Shown here: in pieces, positions 51,077 through 61,063 of the stretch
How positions within the stretch are numbered: the first letter of the stretch is position 1
How the letters are laid out: every line of letters starts with the position of its first letter
Origin: Hymenobacter sp. IS2118
Lineage (GTDB): Bacteria; Bacteroidota; Bacteroidia; Cytophagales; Hymenobacteraceae
Assembly: GCF_000715495.1 (NCBI RefSeq)
Contig: NZ_JNLX01000191.1
Coordinates: 1 to 64,000 of the forward strand
Length of the DNA stretch: 64,000 bases
Reading direction: 5' to 3'
Made by a program: the position numbers and the translations under genes
The notes under the pieces: model-generated
What the model saw: the letters and a program-made list of their open reading frames with translations, nothing else
Databases searched by the model: none
What the model was told of the DNA's origin: nothing

Positions 51077-54000
51077 CTAATCCACCAACACCGCCCGGCC
51101 GCTCTCCACGTCCTGCTCTACGGACTTGTACTTCACGTCGCGCTTCACGGAGCCGTCCATGTACTGCACGTTCACTTTGTCGTTGCGGTTGGCCAATTTC
51201 TGGCTGCGCACGGGCACCTGCTTCTCGGCCGCCTGCGGGGCCTGGTAGTCGGGACCAAAATCCTCGGGGCCGGCACCGAGGGAGTCGAGGTTGTTCTCGT
51301 GCTCCACGGTGAAGTTGGTTTGCTGCTCCTCGTTTTCGAGGTAGTAATCCTGCTCCTCGTTGGTACCCACCATGTCTTGCTGCACCGGCACGTCGGCGTG
51401 AAAGAGGAAGGAGGTGGTTTCCTCGTTCACCTTACCAATCATGCGTTTGAACAGCTCGAAGCTCTCGAACTTGTAAACCAACAGCGGGTCTTTCTGCTCG
51501 TACACTGCGTTTTGCACCACCTGCTTCAGGTCGTCCATCTGGCGCAGGTGCTGGGTCCAGGCCGTGTCAATCACGCTCAGCACCACCACTTTTTCCATCT
51601 GGCGGAGGATGTCGTGGCCGCCGGTGGCCTGGGCACGCTTCAGGTTGGCAATGGCTTGCACCTGCTTCTTACCATCGGTGAAGGGCACGGCAATGTTTTC
51701 GTAGGGCGAATTCTGGCTGAGCAAGTCGTTCACCAGTGGCAGCGAGTTCGTAGCAATGTGCTCGTTCTTGCTCTGGAAGTAGCCCAAGGCTTCTTCGTAC
51801 AGCTTTTGCGTGAGTGCGGCCAGTTGCAGGCTGGTCAAATCCGACGCCTTGAGGTAGGTATCATAGCCGAACACCTTGATGACGGCTAGCTTGAAACTCT
51901 CGAAGTCGCCCGTGATTTTGTGGCCGCCGGCGATGTCCTCGCTCACGTCGTAAATCATGTTGAGGATGTCCACTTCCATGCGGTCGCCGTGCAGGGCGTT
52001 GCGGCGGCGCTTGTACACCACTTCGCGCTGGGCATTCATCACGTCGTCGTACTCCAACAGGCGCTTACGGGTGCCGAAGTTGTTCTCCTCCACCTTCTTC
52101 TGGGCGCGCTCAATGGAGTTGGTAATCATCGAGTGCTGAATCACTTCGCCCTCTTCCATGCCCATGCGGTCCATGAGCTTGGCAATCCGGTCCGAGCCGA
52201 ACAGGCGCATCAGGTTATCCTCCAGACTCACGAAAAACTGCGAGGTACCGGGGTCGCCCTGGCGGCCGGCGCGGCCCCGCAGCTGGCGGTCGACGCGGCG
52301 GCTTTCGTGGCGCTCCGTGCCGATGATGGCCAGACCACCCGAAGCCTTCGAGGTTTCGCGCAGCTTAATGTCGGTGCCGCGGCCGGCCATGTTGGTGGCA
52401 ATGGTAACGGTGCCGGGGAAACCCGCGCCGGCCACAATCTCAGCCTCGCGCTGGTTCTGCTTGGCATTCAGCACCTGGTGTTGGATGCCACGCAGCTTGA
52501 GCATGCGCGACATTAGCTCCGAAATTTCTACCGAAGTGGTGCCCACGAGCACGGGGCGGCCGGCTTCCACCAGCTTCTGGATTTCCAGAGCTACGGCGTT
52601 GTACTTCTCACGCACCGTCTTGTACACCTGGTCGTCGGAGTCTTTGCGCGAAATCACCCGGTTGGTGGGAATCACCACCACGTCGAGCTTATAGATTTCC
52701 CAGAACTCGCCGGCTTCGGTTTCGGCCGTACCAGTCATGCCGCACAGCTTGTGGTACATGCGGAAATAGTTCTGCAGCGTCACCGTGGCGTAGGTCTGGG
52801 TGGCGTCTTCCACGCGCACATTTTCCTTGGCCTCAATGGCCTGGTGCAGGCCATCGGAGTAGCGGCGGCCTTCCATCACGCGGCCAGTCTGCTCGTCCAC
52901 AATCTTCACCTTGCCGTCGTCGCTCAGGATGTACTGGTCGTCCTTCTCAAACAGCGTGTAGGCTTTCAGCAATTGGTTTACGGTGTGCACCCGCTCGCTT
53001 TTCTCGTTGTAGTCGCTCATCAGCTTGTCCTTTTGCTGGAGCTTCTCTTCGGCCGAAAGCGTGGCGTTTTTTTCAATATCCGCCACGGCCATCCCGATAT
53101 CGGGCATGATGAACAGCTGCGGGTCTTCGCCCTGGGCCGTAATCAGGTCGATGCCTTTCTCGGTCAGCTCAATCTGGTTGTTCTTCTCGTCAATGGTGAA
53201 GAACAGCGTTTCATCAGCCTTGGGCATCTGGCGCGAGTTGTCGGCCAGGTAATGGCTTTCCGTGGCCAGCAGCACGGCCCGAATGCCAGGCTCCGAGAGG
53301 TACTTGATGAGCGGCTTGCTCTTGGGCAGGCCGCGGTGGGCGCGGAACAGCATCAGGCCGCCCTCGCCGTTTTTGTCGCCGGGCTCGGCGCCGGTTTTGC
53401 CAGCCGCAATCTGCTTGCGGGCTTCTACCAGGTAGGCTTGCACCACTTTTTTCTGCTCGTCCACAATGCGCTGAATGCGCGGCTTGAGCTGGTAGAATTC
53501 GTGCACGTCGCCGCGGGGCACCGGGCCGGAGATGATGAGCGGCGTCCGGGCATCGTCAATCAGCACGGAGTCCACTTCGTCCACCATCGCGAAGTGGTGC
53601 TTACGCTGCACCAGCTCCTCGGGGTCCCGCGCCATGTTGTCGCGCAGGTAGTCGAAGCCAAATTCGTTGTTGGTGCCGTAGGTAATGTCGGCCTGGTAGG
53701 CGGCGCGGCGCTCCTGCGTGTTGGGCTGGTGCTTGTCGATGCAGTCTACCGTAATACCGTGAAACTCGAACAGCGGCGCGTTCCATTCGGAGTCGCGCTT
53801 GGCCAGGTAGTCGTTCACCGTCACCAGGTGCACGCCGCGCTTCGACAAGGCATTTAGGAACGAGGGCAGGGTCGAAACCAGCGTTTTGCCTTCGCCCGTG
53901 GCCATTTCCGAAATCTTGCCCTGGTGCAATACCACGCCGCCAATGAGCTGCACGTCGTAATGCACCATGTCCCAGGTGATTTCAGCGCCGCCGGCGAGCC

Positions 54001-54487
54001 ATTTGTTGGCCCAAGTTGCCTGGTCGCCCTGAATGGTGACATTGCCCTTGCGGCTAGCATATTCGCGGTCGTAGTCGGTAGCGGTGACCACCAGCTGGCC
54101 GTTTTCCTTGTAGCGGCGGGCGGTTTCCTTCACAATGGCGAAGGCCACCGGCAGCACCTCCAACAGCACGGCTTCGAGGTCTTTGTTGCGCTGCTTTTCC
54201 AGGGCGTCAATCTGCTCGAACAGCACTTCTTTCTGCGCCACATCCAGCTGCAGCTGGGTATCAATCTGCTGGTGCAAGCCGGCAATCTGACCGTCGAGGC
54301 CAGCGAGGTGCTCGGCAATACGGGCGCGCACCAGATTGGTCTGCTCGCGCAGCTGGTCGTCGGTCAAGCCGGCCAGTTTAGCGTACTCGGCATTAATCAG
54401 CGCCACGTAGGGCACGATTTCCTTTAAATCGCGCTCCGACTTGGAGCCAAATATCTTGGCGACGGTCTTGCCTAGGAATTCAAACAT
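51077..54487 (-). CDS. secA: Preprotein translocase ATPase SecA
   Basis: Motor of the Sec translocon. 1136 residues from ATG 54487 (MFEFLGKTVAKIFGSKSERDLKEI). Helicase motifs: GEMATGEGKTLVSTLP (Walker A), DEVDSVLIDDARTPLIISGP (Walker B region) and TNMAGRGTDIKL; the RQLRGRAGRQGDPGTSQFFVSLEDNLM motif is present. It is longer than E. coli SecA because of insertions usual in Bacteroidota. The C-terminal Cys/His zinc motif is absent, as in many relatives. A TAAATTTG element at 54526-54533 supports the start; an earlier frame start at 54565 is rejected. Confidence 0.97.
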   Translation of the reverse strand: MFEFLGKTVAKIFGSKSERDLKEIVPYVALINAEYAKLAGLTDDQLREQTNLVRARIAEHLAGLDGQIAGLHQQIDTQLQLDVAQKEVLFEQIDALEKQRNKDLEAVLLEVLPVAFAIVKETARRYKENGQLVVTATDYDREYASRKGNVTIQGDQATWANKWLAGGAEITWDMVHYDVQLIGGVVLHQGKISEMATGEGKTLVSTLPSFLNALSKRGVHLVTVNDYLAKRDSEWNAPLFEFHGITVDCIDKHQPNTQERRAAYQADITYGTNNEFGFDYLRDNMARDPEELVQRKHHFAMVDEVDSVLIDDARTPLIISGPVPRGDVHEFYQLKPRIQRIVDEQKKVVQAYLVEARKQIAAGKTGAEPGDKNGEGGLMLFRAHRGLPKSKPLIKYLSEPGIRAVLLATESHYLADNSRQMPKADETLFFTIDEKNNQIELTEKGIDLITAQGEDPQLFIMPDIGMAVADIEKNATLSAEEKLQQKDKLMSDYNEKSERVHTVNQLLKAYTLFEKDDQYILSDDGKVKIVDEQTGRVMEGRRYSDGLHQAIEAKENVRVEDATQTYATVTLQNYFRMYHKLCGMTGTAETEAGEFWEIYKLDVVVIPTNRVISRKDSDDQVYKTVREKYNAVALEIQKLVEAGRPVLVGTTSVEISELMSRMLKLRGIQHQVLNAKQNQREAEIVAGAGFPGTVTIATNMAGRGTDIKLRETSKASGGLAIIGTERHESRRVDRQLRGRAGRQGDPGTSQFFVSLEDNLMRLFGSDRIAKLMDRMGMEEGEVIQHSMITNSIERAQKKVEENNFGTRKRLLEYDDVMNAQREVVYKRRRNALHGDRMEVDILNMIYDVSEDIAGGHKITGDFESFKLAVIKVFGYDTYLKASDLTSLQLAALTQKLYEEALGYFQSKNEHIATNSLPLVNDLLSQNSPYENIAVPFTDGKKQVQAIANLKRAQATGGHDILRQMEKVVVLSVIDTAWTQHLRQMDDLKQVVQNAVYEQKDPLLVYKFESFELFKRMIGKVNEETTSFLFHADVPVQQDMVGTNEEQDYYLENEEQQTNFTVEHENNLDSLGAGPEDFGPDYQAPQAAEKQVPVRSQKLANRNDKVNVQYMDGSVKRDVKYKSVEQDVESGRAVLVD

Positions 54488-54525
54488 TAGGTAGTCTTTT
54501 AGCGAATAAGCGCCGTGGCGCACCT

Positions 54526-54533
54526 CAAATTTA
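54526..54533 (-). promoter_or_regulatory. TAAATTTG -7 element before secA
   Basis: An exact TAnnTTTG match on the minus strand, 39 bp upstream of the secA ATG. Confidence 0.5.
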
Positions 54534-54563
54534 CGGAGCGTTCCGCTAAAACCGTCCCAAAAC

Positions 54564-54590
54564 AAAAAGCCCCGCCAAAATGGCGGAGCT
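54564..54590 (-). terminator. Hairpin terminator after glf
   Basis: AGCCCCGCCA (54568-54577) pairs with TGGCGGAGCT (54581-54590), one mismatch, loop AAA. The A-run at the left becomes a T-tract on the minus strand. It ends the glycosyltransferase-glf unit and separates it from secA. Confidence 0.75.
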
Positions 54591-54710
54591 CTGGGGTGTG
54601 GTAAGCTTTAACTGGCACCGCAGGGTCGGTATGTTTAGTGGCGACTACAATCAGAGCGTACGAACGCCGGTACTCGCTGCGCTCGTCGCAAACTGAAGCT
54701 TACGGCGCAG

Positions 54711-55889
54711 CTACTCCTGCTGCGGCGAGCGGCTTATCAGCTTCTCTACCAGCGCAGTGCTGCCCGAAATAACCGGCAATACCGGCTTGGACGCATTTTC
54801 CTTTTCCGTCAGCCTCTTGTAAAGCGTCAGGGCCTGCGCCACTACCTGGTCCATGTTGTAATACTTGTAGGTGGCGAGGCGGCCCACGAAGTGTACGCCC
54901 GGCGTTTCGTCAGCCAGCTTCTTATACTTGTTGTACAGCTCGGCGTTTTCGGGCATCGGAATGGGGTAATACGGGTCGCCCTCGGCCTGCGGGTACTCAT
55001 ATACGAGGGCCGTTTTGGGGTGCTCCTGCCCGGTGAGGGCCTTGAACTCGGTGATGCGCGTGTAGAGGTTATCGTTGGGGTAGTTCACGACGGGAGCAGC
55101 GAGGTGCTTCTCCTTATTCAGCGTTTCGTGCCGAAACTCGAGTGAGCGGTAGGGCAGCTTGCCAAACTGGAAGTCGAAATACTCGTCCACGGGCCCGGTG
55201 AAAATCATTTCCTTGAAAGGAATGAAATTCATGATTTCGTGGTAGTCCGTGTTCAGCATCACCTTGATATTCGGGTGGTTGAGCATGTTCTCAAACATCC
55301 GGGTGTAGCCGTGCAGGGGCATGGCCTGGTAGGTGTCGGTGAAGTAGCGGTCGTCGCGATTGGTGCGGGTGGGCACGCGGCTGGTCACCGACTTATCGAG
55401 TTGTGAGGGGTCGAGGCCCCACTGCTTGTTGGTGTAGTTCTTGAAGAATTTGTTGTAAAGCTCGCGGCCTACTTTGCTCACTACTACGTCTTCCGAGGTA
55501 CGAATAACGTCGACTGGCTCGGCAACGGAGGCGAAGAATTCTTCCACCTCGAAGCTGGTCAGGCTCAGGCCGTAGAGCTTGTTGATAGTATCGAGGTTGA
55601 TGGGCATCGGCACGTGCTGGCCATCTACCGAAGCCAGTACGCGGTGCTCGTAGGGCCGCCAGTCGGTGAAGTTACCGAGGTACTCAAACACGTCCTTCGA
55701 GTTGGTGTGAAAGATGTGCGGGCCGTACTTGTGCACCAGAATACCATCCTCGTTGTAATGGTCGTAGGCGTTGCCGGCAATGTGGCTGCGCTTGTCAATT
55801 ACGAGGACTTTTTTGTTGCTACGGGTGGCCAGCCGCTCGGCCAGCACGCTGCCGGCAAAACCGGCCCCAACAATGAGATAATCAAACAT
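54711..55889 (-). CDS. glf: UDP-galactopyranose mutase
   Basis: Converts UDP-galactopyranose to UDP-galactofuranose with reduced FAD. The 392-residue protein starts MFDYLIVGAGFAGSVLAERLA (FAD motif), has HIAGNAYDHYNEDGILVHKYGPHIFHT, NKQWGLDPSQLDKSVTSRVPTR and the late HFVGRLATYKYYNMDQVVAQAL, all typical of Glf. It sits downstream of a glycosyltransferase gene (145 bp gap) on the same strand, suggesting Galf-containing surface glycan synthesis. Confidence 0.97.
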   Translation of the reverse strand: MFDYLIVGAGFAGSVLAERLATRSNKKVLVIDKRSHIAGNAYDHYNEDGILVHKYGPHIFHTNSKDVFEYLGNFTDWRPYEHRVLASVDGQHVPMPINLDTINKLYGLSLTSFEVEEFFASVAEPVDVIRTSEDVVVSKVGRELYNKFFKNYTNKQWGLDPSQLDKSVTSRVPTRTNRDDRYFTDTYQAMPLHGYTRMFENMLNHPNIKVMLNTDYHEIMNFIPFKEMIFTGPVDEYFDFQFGKLPYRSLEFRHETLNKEKHLAAPVVNYPNDNLYTRITEFKALTGQEHPKTALVYEYPQAEGDPYYPIPMPENAELYNKYKKLADETPGVHFVGRLATYKYYNMDQVVAQALTLYKRLTEKENASKPVLPVISGSTALVEKLISRSPQQE

Positions 55890-56033
55890 AGCGCGTGGGG
55901 TAAAGAAAGAAGTAAGAGATGAAAGCGTTTGGGGGAGCAGCTAGTGCATAGTCGGAAGTCGGAAGTTGGACGCGGGCAGGCCTTTCGCAGTGTTTGCCTG
56001 AATACCCGGTTACCTTATGCTGATTACTGTAAA

Positions 56034-57326
56034 TCAGCTGATTGGAGGCAGCGTAACCTCCGATACTTTGGTGGGCATCAGGGGTGCACCGGCGGCGGTG
56101 GTAGAAGCATCGGGCTTTTTGGCCCTCAAGCGGTCCTGCATCAGGGCTACCATTTGCTGCCAGGTCTGGTCCCAAGAGATGGTGGCCAGGTAATCATCGG
56201 TGCGCTGACGCCAGTCCGCATCGTCGCGCTGGGTGAGGGCCTGCTCAATGGCCCGGCCAAAATCGACGGCGTTATCGGCAATGTGCACCAGCTTAAGGTC
56301 GCCATACGGGCGCACCACGTCGCGAATGGGGGTGCTCACCACGGGGTTGCCGGCGGCCAGGTATTCGGGCGTTTTAGTAGGCGAAATAAACTTGGTGCTT
56401 TCGTTGTCAGCGAACAGCAGCGTCGCCACATCCCAACCCTTTAAATAGGCTGGTAGTTCCTTGTAATCTTTCCCGCCGAGGTAGTGCACGTTGGTGGTGC
56501 GCGGCAGGGTGGCGGGGTCAATTTTCACCACCGGCCCGATGATTACAAACTGCCACTCCGAATGGTTTTGGGAAAGCTCCCGCAGCAGCTCAATATCGAG
56601 CCGCTCATCGACCACGCCGAAGAAACCAATGCGCGGGTGCGGGATTGTGGCCTGGTCGGCGGGCTCGGCCATGGGGCCGCGCGCCTGCCCAAAGTGGGCC
56701 TTGTCGATGCTGCTCGGAAAAGGGTGCGCGTCGGGGTGCTGCTCGCGCTTGGCTTCGTAGAGCGTGTGGCCGCCGGTGAACACGAGGTCGGCTTTCTGAA
56801 ACAACTCCTGCTCGCGCTTTTTGAGTTCGGGCGGGGCAAATTTGAAGGCGGCCAACTCGTCCATGCAATCGTACACGGTGAGCTTGGGCGCAAACTGGCG
56901 CGACTTGCCCAACGCCATCGGCGTGTAGTACCAGAACAGGTAGTTGGTAACGCTCTGTTCCGCAAAATAGCGGCTCAGAACCTCAAACTGGGCTTGGTCG
57001 GCGGCAGCTTCATCGGCCCGCAGGCGGTGGGGCAAGTGCACCACCACCACTTTCACGCCGTTGTCACGGGGCTTTATTTCGACGTGTGGCTCCACCAGGT
57101 CGTCGTTGTGGTAGAAAGCATCTTCGACGTAAAAAACCCGGCCGTGCTGCGCGAAGCGCGACAGCAAATGCTGCGGCCGCTGCCACACGAAGTCCCAATG
57201 CAAATGCGCGAAGCACACGAGGTCGGGCAGGGTATTAGAGGTAGAAGTTTCGGCGGCAGAATCGCTGGGCCGGGCAGCGGTGGCAGAGGCACGCACAAGT
57301 GCATCCACCGTCGAAGAAGGGGACAT
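56034..57326 (-). CDS. GT-B glycosyltransferase
   Basis: A 430-residue cytoplasmic transferase. N-terminal LVCFAHLHWDFVWQRPQHLLSRFAQ and VYDCMDELAAF are typical of the TuaH/GT1-like branch found next to glf in Bacteroidota. The C-terminal nucleotide-sugar domain has RIGFFGVVDERLDIELL, FVIIGPVVKIDPATLP, VHYLGGKDYKELPAYLKGWDV and SPTKTPEYLAAGNPVVSTPI. ATG at 57326; one codon upstream is TTG. Likely in one unit with glf; sugar specificity unknown. Confidence 0.88.
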   Translation of the reverse strand: MSPSSTVDALVRASATAARPSDSAAETSTSNTLPDLVCFAHLHWDFVWQRPQHLLSRFAQHGRVFYVEDAFYHNDDLVEPHVEIKPRDNGVKVVVVHLPHRLRADEAAADQAQFEVLSRYFAEQSVTNYLFWYYTPMALGKSRQFAPKLTVYDCMDELAAFKFAPPELKKREQELFQKADLVFTGGHTLYEAKREQHPDAHPFPSSIDKAHFGQARGPMAEPADQATIPHPRIGFFGVVDERLDIELLRELSQNHSEWQFVIIGPVVKIDPATLPRTTNVHYLGGKDYKELPAYLKGWDVATLLFADNESTKFISPTKTPEYLAAGNPVVSTPIRDVVRPYGDLKLVHIADNAVDFGRAIEQALTQRDDADWRQRTDDYLATISWDQTWQQMVALMQDRLRAKKPDASTTAAGAPLMPTKVSEVTLPPIS

Positions 57327-57502
57327 CAAGAATAGCAGGAATAGGGGGATTTCGCGCCGCGCCGTAGGATGCTCTGCCTACGCGGCCGGGACGCTTGCTA
57401 CCCTATACGAAGGCTCCGCGCCAAAGGATATAGCTCAGCTTACTTTACTAAAGCCTCGGCAATTCCTCACGTAATCAGCATGATATAAACCTACTGATAT
57501 CT

Positions 57503-58018
57503 TCAAATACTAGCTGAATCACCTAAAAGGCACTGCCATTCCACGGCATCCTGCCAGCCGGCAGCGGTGCGCAGCCATGCCTTCCGGGTGCCCACCTGCC
57601 GAAAACCAGCCGCTTCAAAAAGCCTCATACTAGGCAGGTTATCGGTGCCTACGGTGGCATAAATCTGGTGCAGACGCAGGGCATTTCGGGCGTGGTTTTT
57701 CAACCATTCCAGCGCCCGCCGGGCGTAGCCGTTTTCGCGCTCATTAGCCAGAATAGTGATGCCAACGCCGGCCCGCTGGTGCAGCGGGTCGAGGTCGAAC
57801 AGGTCGACGACACCCACGGCCGGGCCACTAATCTCAGTAGTAATCACGAGCCGCAGCTGCCGCACTACGTAGAAATCCGCGGTGGCGTGCGCGAGGTATT
57901 CACGCAGGGCGTGCCGCGAAACGGGAGCCAGCGTATCGGACACGCCCCAGATAGCCGGGTCGTTTTCGAGGGCGTAGAGAAATTCGAGGTCGTCGGGTTC
58001 GAGGGCGCGCAGGTGCAT
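57503..58018 (-). CDS. GNAT family N-acetyltransferase (RimJ/SpeG-like)
   Basis: A 171-residue acetyltransferase: LRALEPDDLEFLYALENDP at the start, then GVVDLFDLDPLHQRAGVGITIL (acetyl-CoA motif R-x-G-V-G), NGYARRALEWLKNHA, and IYATVGTDNLPSMRLFEAAGFRQVGTRKAWLR. Such proteins acetylate amines or protein N-termini; the substrate is unknown. The spermidine acetyltransferase-like pattern is only suggestive. It lies 63 bp downstream of dapF on the same strand. Confidence 0.88.
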   Translation of the reverse strand: MHLRALEPDDLEFLYALENDPAIWGVSDTLAPVSRHALREYLAHATADFYVVRQLRLVITTEISGPAVGVVDLFDLDPLHQRAGVGITILANERENGYARRALEWLKNHARNALRLHQIYATVGTDNLPSMRLFEAAGFRQVGTRKAWLRTAAGWQDAVEWQCLLGDSASI

Positions 58019-58081
58019 GATGAGCTGTGGACGGCTTGGAAGCAGTGGTGGCAGACTTTTCTATTGGTAAAGCCTGCTTGC

Positions 58082-58879
58082 CTAGATTTCGCCGCCAAAC
58101 ACCCGCACAGCCGGCCCGCTCAGCCACACGTTGGCGAAACCACCATTGGGGTGCTGCTCAAAAGCAACTTCCAGCTCCCCGCCGGGCGTGCTGAGCCGTA
58201 CCGGCGAGGTAGCCCCGCGTTGCGAAGCCGCCAGGGCCACGGCCGTCACGCCCGTGCCGCAGCTCAGGGTTTCGTCTTCCACGCCCCGCTCGTAGGTGCG
58301 CACGGGCCAGGGCTGGCCGGGGTCGGCGGGTACTTCCACGAAGTTTACATTGGTGCCGGCGGGGGCATAAGCGGAATGGCGGCGAATGGCCTGGCCGGTG
58401 GCGAAGACGTTGAAACCGGCCAGCGTGGGCGCCTCCGCGGGGTCAAGAAAGTGGACGTGGTGGGGCGAGCCGGTGTGCAAAAAGACGTCGTGCCCGCCGG
58501 TTTCGGCGGACTGCGGGGCGGCGGCATCCTGCATTTTCAGGCGCACGGTCCCGTCGGCGTCGACGCGGGCATCATGCGGGCCGTCCACAGCCAGGAAACG
58601 GGCTTCGCTTGCAATGATGCCCAAGTCTTTGGCAAAAGCCACGAGGCAGCGCCCGCCGTTGCCACACATGGAGCTAGGGCGGCCGTCGGCATTGAAATAC
58701 ACCATCTCAAAGTCGAAATCGGGCTTGTTGCGCAACAGAATCAGGCCATCGGCTCCAATACCAAAACGGCGGTGGCAAAGGCGCGCAACCAGCTCCTGGT
58801 CGGCCTCATCGAAGGCTTGGGCGCGGTCATCAATGATGATGAAATCATTGCCGGTACCCTGGTACTTGTGGAATTGCAT
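58082..58879 (-). CDS. dapF: Diaminopimelate epimerase
   Basis: Interconverts LL- and meso-diaminopimelate for lysine and peptidoglycan. The 265-residue protein has the two catalytic cysteines, Cys72 in SSMCGNGGRC and Cys207 in ETLSCGTGVTAVALA, and the early YQGTGNDFIIID. Length and layout are normal. A TAGCTTTG element lies at 58926-58933. The GNAT gene follows. Confidence 0.97.
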   Translation of the reverse strand: MQFHKYQGTGNDFIIIDDRAQAFDEADQELVARLCHRRFGIGADGLILLRNKPDFDFEMVYFNADGRPSSMCGNGGRCLVAFAKDLGIIASEARFLAVDGPHDARVDADGTVRLKMQDAAAPQSAETGGHDVFLHTGSPHHVHFLDPAEAPTLAGFNVFATGQAIRRHSAYAPAGTNVNFVEVPADPGQPWPVRTYERGVEDETLSCGTGVTAVALAASQRGATSPVRLSTPGGELEVAFEQHPNGGFANVWLSGPAVRVFGGEI

Positions 58880-58925
58880 GGCGCGGTTGTACTGGGCGGG
58901 CCGTAGTTGACGGCCTGCTGAAAAG

Positions 58926-58933
58926 CAAAGCTA
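58926..58933 (-). promoter_or_regulatory. TAGCTTTG -7 element before dapF
   Basis: An exact TAnnTTTG match on the minus strand, 47 bp upstream of the dapF ATG. Confidence 0.45.
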
Positions 58934-59078
58934 GGTAATGAGCCAATAGCTTTCAGCCAGTAGCTGGGACGTAGCTTCCCTGGGCACTTATCCTATTTTG
59001 AATCTGCCTCCGCTATTCTGGCCTGCTGTTCAATTCGTCTGTCCGCCCCCAAATGCAGCCCAACTGCCTCTCCGGTCG

Positions 59079-60899
59079 CTACTCCTGCAAACGACTCCGA
59101 CGTTTAATGCGGGCCTCCCAGCGCTTGCGGCTGGGCGCGATGCTGCCACGCAGGTACTTTTCGATGACCATAACGGCACACGGCGCGGCGGCAGTAGCCC
59201 CGAAGCCCGCGTTTTCGAGGTACACGGCTACGGCAATGCGCGGGTCGTTGGCCGGGGCGAAACCGAGGAAGGTGGCGTGGTCGTCGCCCTCGTCGTTTTG
59301 CACGGTGCCGGTTTTGCCCGCCACGGCGATGCCTACGTCGGCCAGGCTGGAGGTTTCGGCGGTGCCGCCGCGCTGCATCACGGCCAGCATACCGGGTATC
59401 AGGGCTTCAAAATGCACGCTATCGACGAGGGTGTGGTGCTTTTCGGTGAAGCGCGGCAGCGGGCCGTCGTCGCCCACACTGCGCGCAAAATGCGGGGTGT
59501 AGTACCAGCCTCGATTGGCCACGATGGCCGCCATATTAGCCATTTGCAGGCCCGTAAGGTTGATTTCGCCCTGGCCCACACTCAGGGAGTAAATGGAGCG
59601 GTAGGTCCAGCGCCTGGTGCGGCGGGCCTTGTCGTAATAGGCGGCGGTGGGCAGGAAACCGGGACTTTCGCGGGGCAGGTCCACGCCCAGCAGCGAATCG
59701 AGCCCAAACGAGCGGACGTAGCGCCGCCAGGCGTTGAGGTTGGCGTGGCGGGCGGCCACGGTGTCGGCCTGCAGGCTGTCGGGCACGTGGTCGATAAGGG
59801 CGCGCATTACTTGGTAGAAATACGGATTGCAGCTGTATTACAGGCCCATGGTCAGATTCTTGGCCCGCGGGTGGTAATGCACGCAGCTGATAAGCGTCTG
59901 GTCGCAGCGGAACGAGGCGTTGGGCGCGATGGCACCCAATTGCAGCGCCACGGCCGCGTTCACGAGCTTGAATACCGAGCCGGGCGGGTTGGCCAGCATG
60001 GCGGGGCGGTTGATGAGCGGCATGTCTTCGTGTTGCAACAGCTTGGCCCGGGCGCCAGCCTGGTCGGGCGCGGTGATGGTGCCGGCCGGGTACGTGGGGC
60101 CCGACACGGCGCACAGAATTTCGCCGGTGCGCGGGTCCAGGGCCACCAGGTAGCCTTTGCGGCCGCCCAGCAGACTTTCAGCGTAGGCCTGCAATTTCAC
60201 GTCGAGGGCCAGGTGCAGGTCCTGGCCCTGCTGGAAGGTGGTATCGGCGGCCCAGGTACCGTGCTGCTGCCCCGCCGAATCCACGAGCGGGTGCAAAAAG
60301 CCCTGGCGCCCATTTAGCAAACCGTTGTAGTAGGTTTCGACCCCGCCATTGCGCAAGCGGTAGAAACGCCCGCGCCGGTAGCGCGCAGCCTGTCTCAAAA
60401 ATGCCTGGGCGTTGGCATTGGTGTAGCCCAGCACGGGCGCCCCCACAGGCGTGGTGTAGGCGCGGCCCGGCCGCTCGGCGAGGGTAAGGGCGGGCCATTC
60501 GGAACGATGGCGGCGCACACGAGCGGCTTCGGCACTGGTCAGAAGCAGGTGCACCGGATAGCCGGCAGGGGCTTCTTCGTAAGGCAGGGCGGCGGCAATG
60601 CGCTTTTTGGTGGCCACCGGGCCCCAGCCCAGCAGTCGGCCCAGGGCAACGGTATCAAGCGGGGCGCGGCGCGGCAAACTCAGCACAAACTGCGGGCGGG
60701 TGGCCACCAGCACGGAATCGTTGCCGTCGAGCACGCGGCCCCGCCGGGGCACTTCCGATACTTCGCGGCGCGGGGTGAGGGGTCCGGTGGTGGAATCTGG
60801 CACCAGCACTTCGGGCTGTTGGGCCGGCGACGAGCAGGCATTCAGCAGCAGCCCACAGGCGAGGAGACCGATTTTCCAAGGAGCAAGAACCATTGACAT
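59079..60899 (-). pseudogene. Class B penicillin-binding protein (PBP2-like), split by an in-frame TAA
   Basis: One continuous 607-codon frame with a single stop at 59838-59840 (codon 354). The first part has a lipobox-like signal (LLACGLLLNACSS), a PBP dimerisation region and the transpeptidase nucleophile motif PPGSVFKLVN (Ser308, Lys311). Directly after the stop comes YSCNPYFYQVMRAL with the S-x-N motif, then GKTGTVQND (Lys529) and a normal end. Family members usually have a sense codon (often Gln) before YSCNPY, so CAA to TAA is the simplest explanation. Without readthrough the product lacks S-x-N and K-T-G and cannot be active. A sequencing error is possible. Confidence 0.88.
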
Positions 60900-61047
60900 C
60901 TGCTAAAGCTAGGCGGGAAACATCGGGGCAGCCGGTATTATTCGATAAACCAGCCTGACCCTATGCTGATTGCTGCGCTATACGGCCCCAAACTTTAAAC
61001 GGTGCCGGCTAAGCGCCGGCCCCATCGGCCCTGCCGGACATGGCCCC

Positions 61048-61055
61048 TACCTTTG
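61048..61055 (+). promoter_or_regulatory. TACCTTTG -7 element before the RlmI-like gene
   Basis: An exact TAnnTTTG match, 8 bp before the ATG at 61064; it argues against the longer start at 61040. Confidence 0.5.
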
Positions 61056-61063
61056 CACCTTCT

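Noticed and set aside
59079..59807. A separate 242-codon gene for the second half of the PBP
   Set aside because: Same frame as the first half, lacks the nucleophile motif and starts after the S-x-N motif; it is the 3' part of one broken gene.
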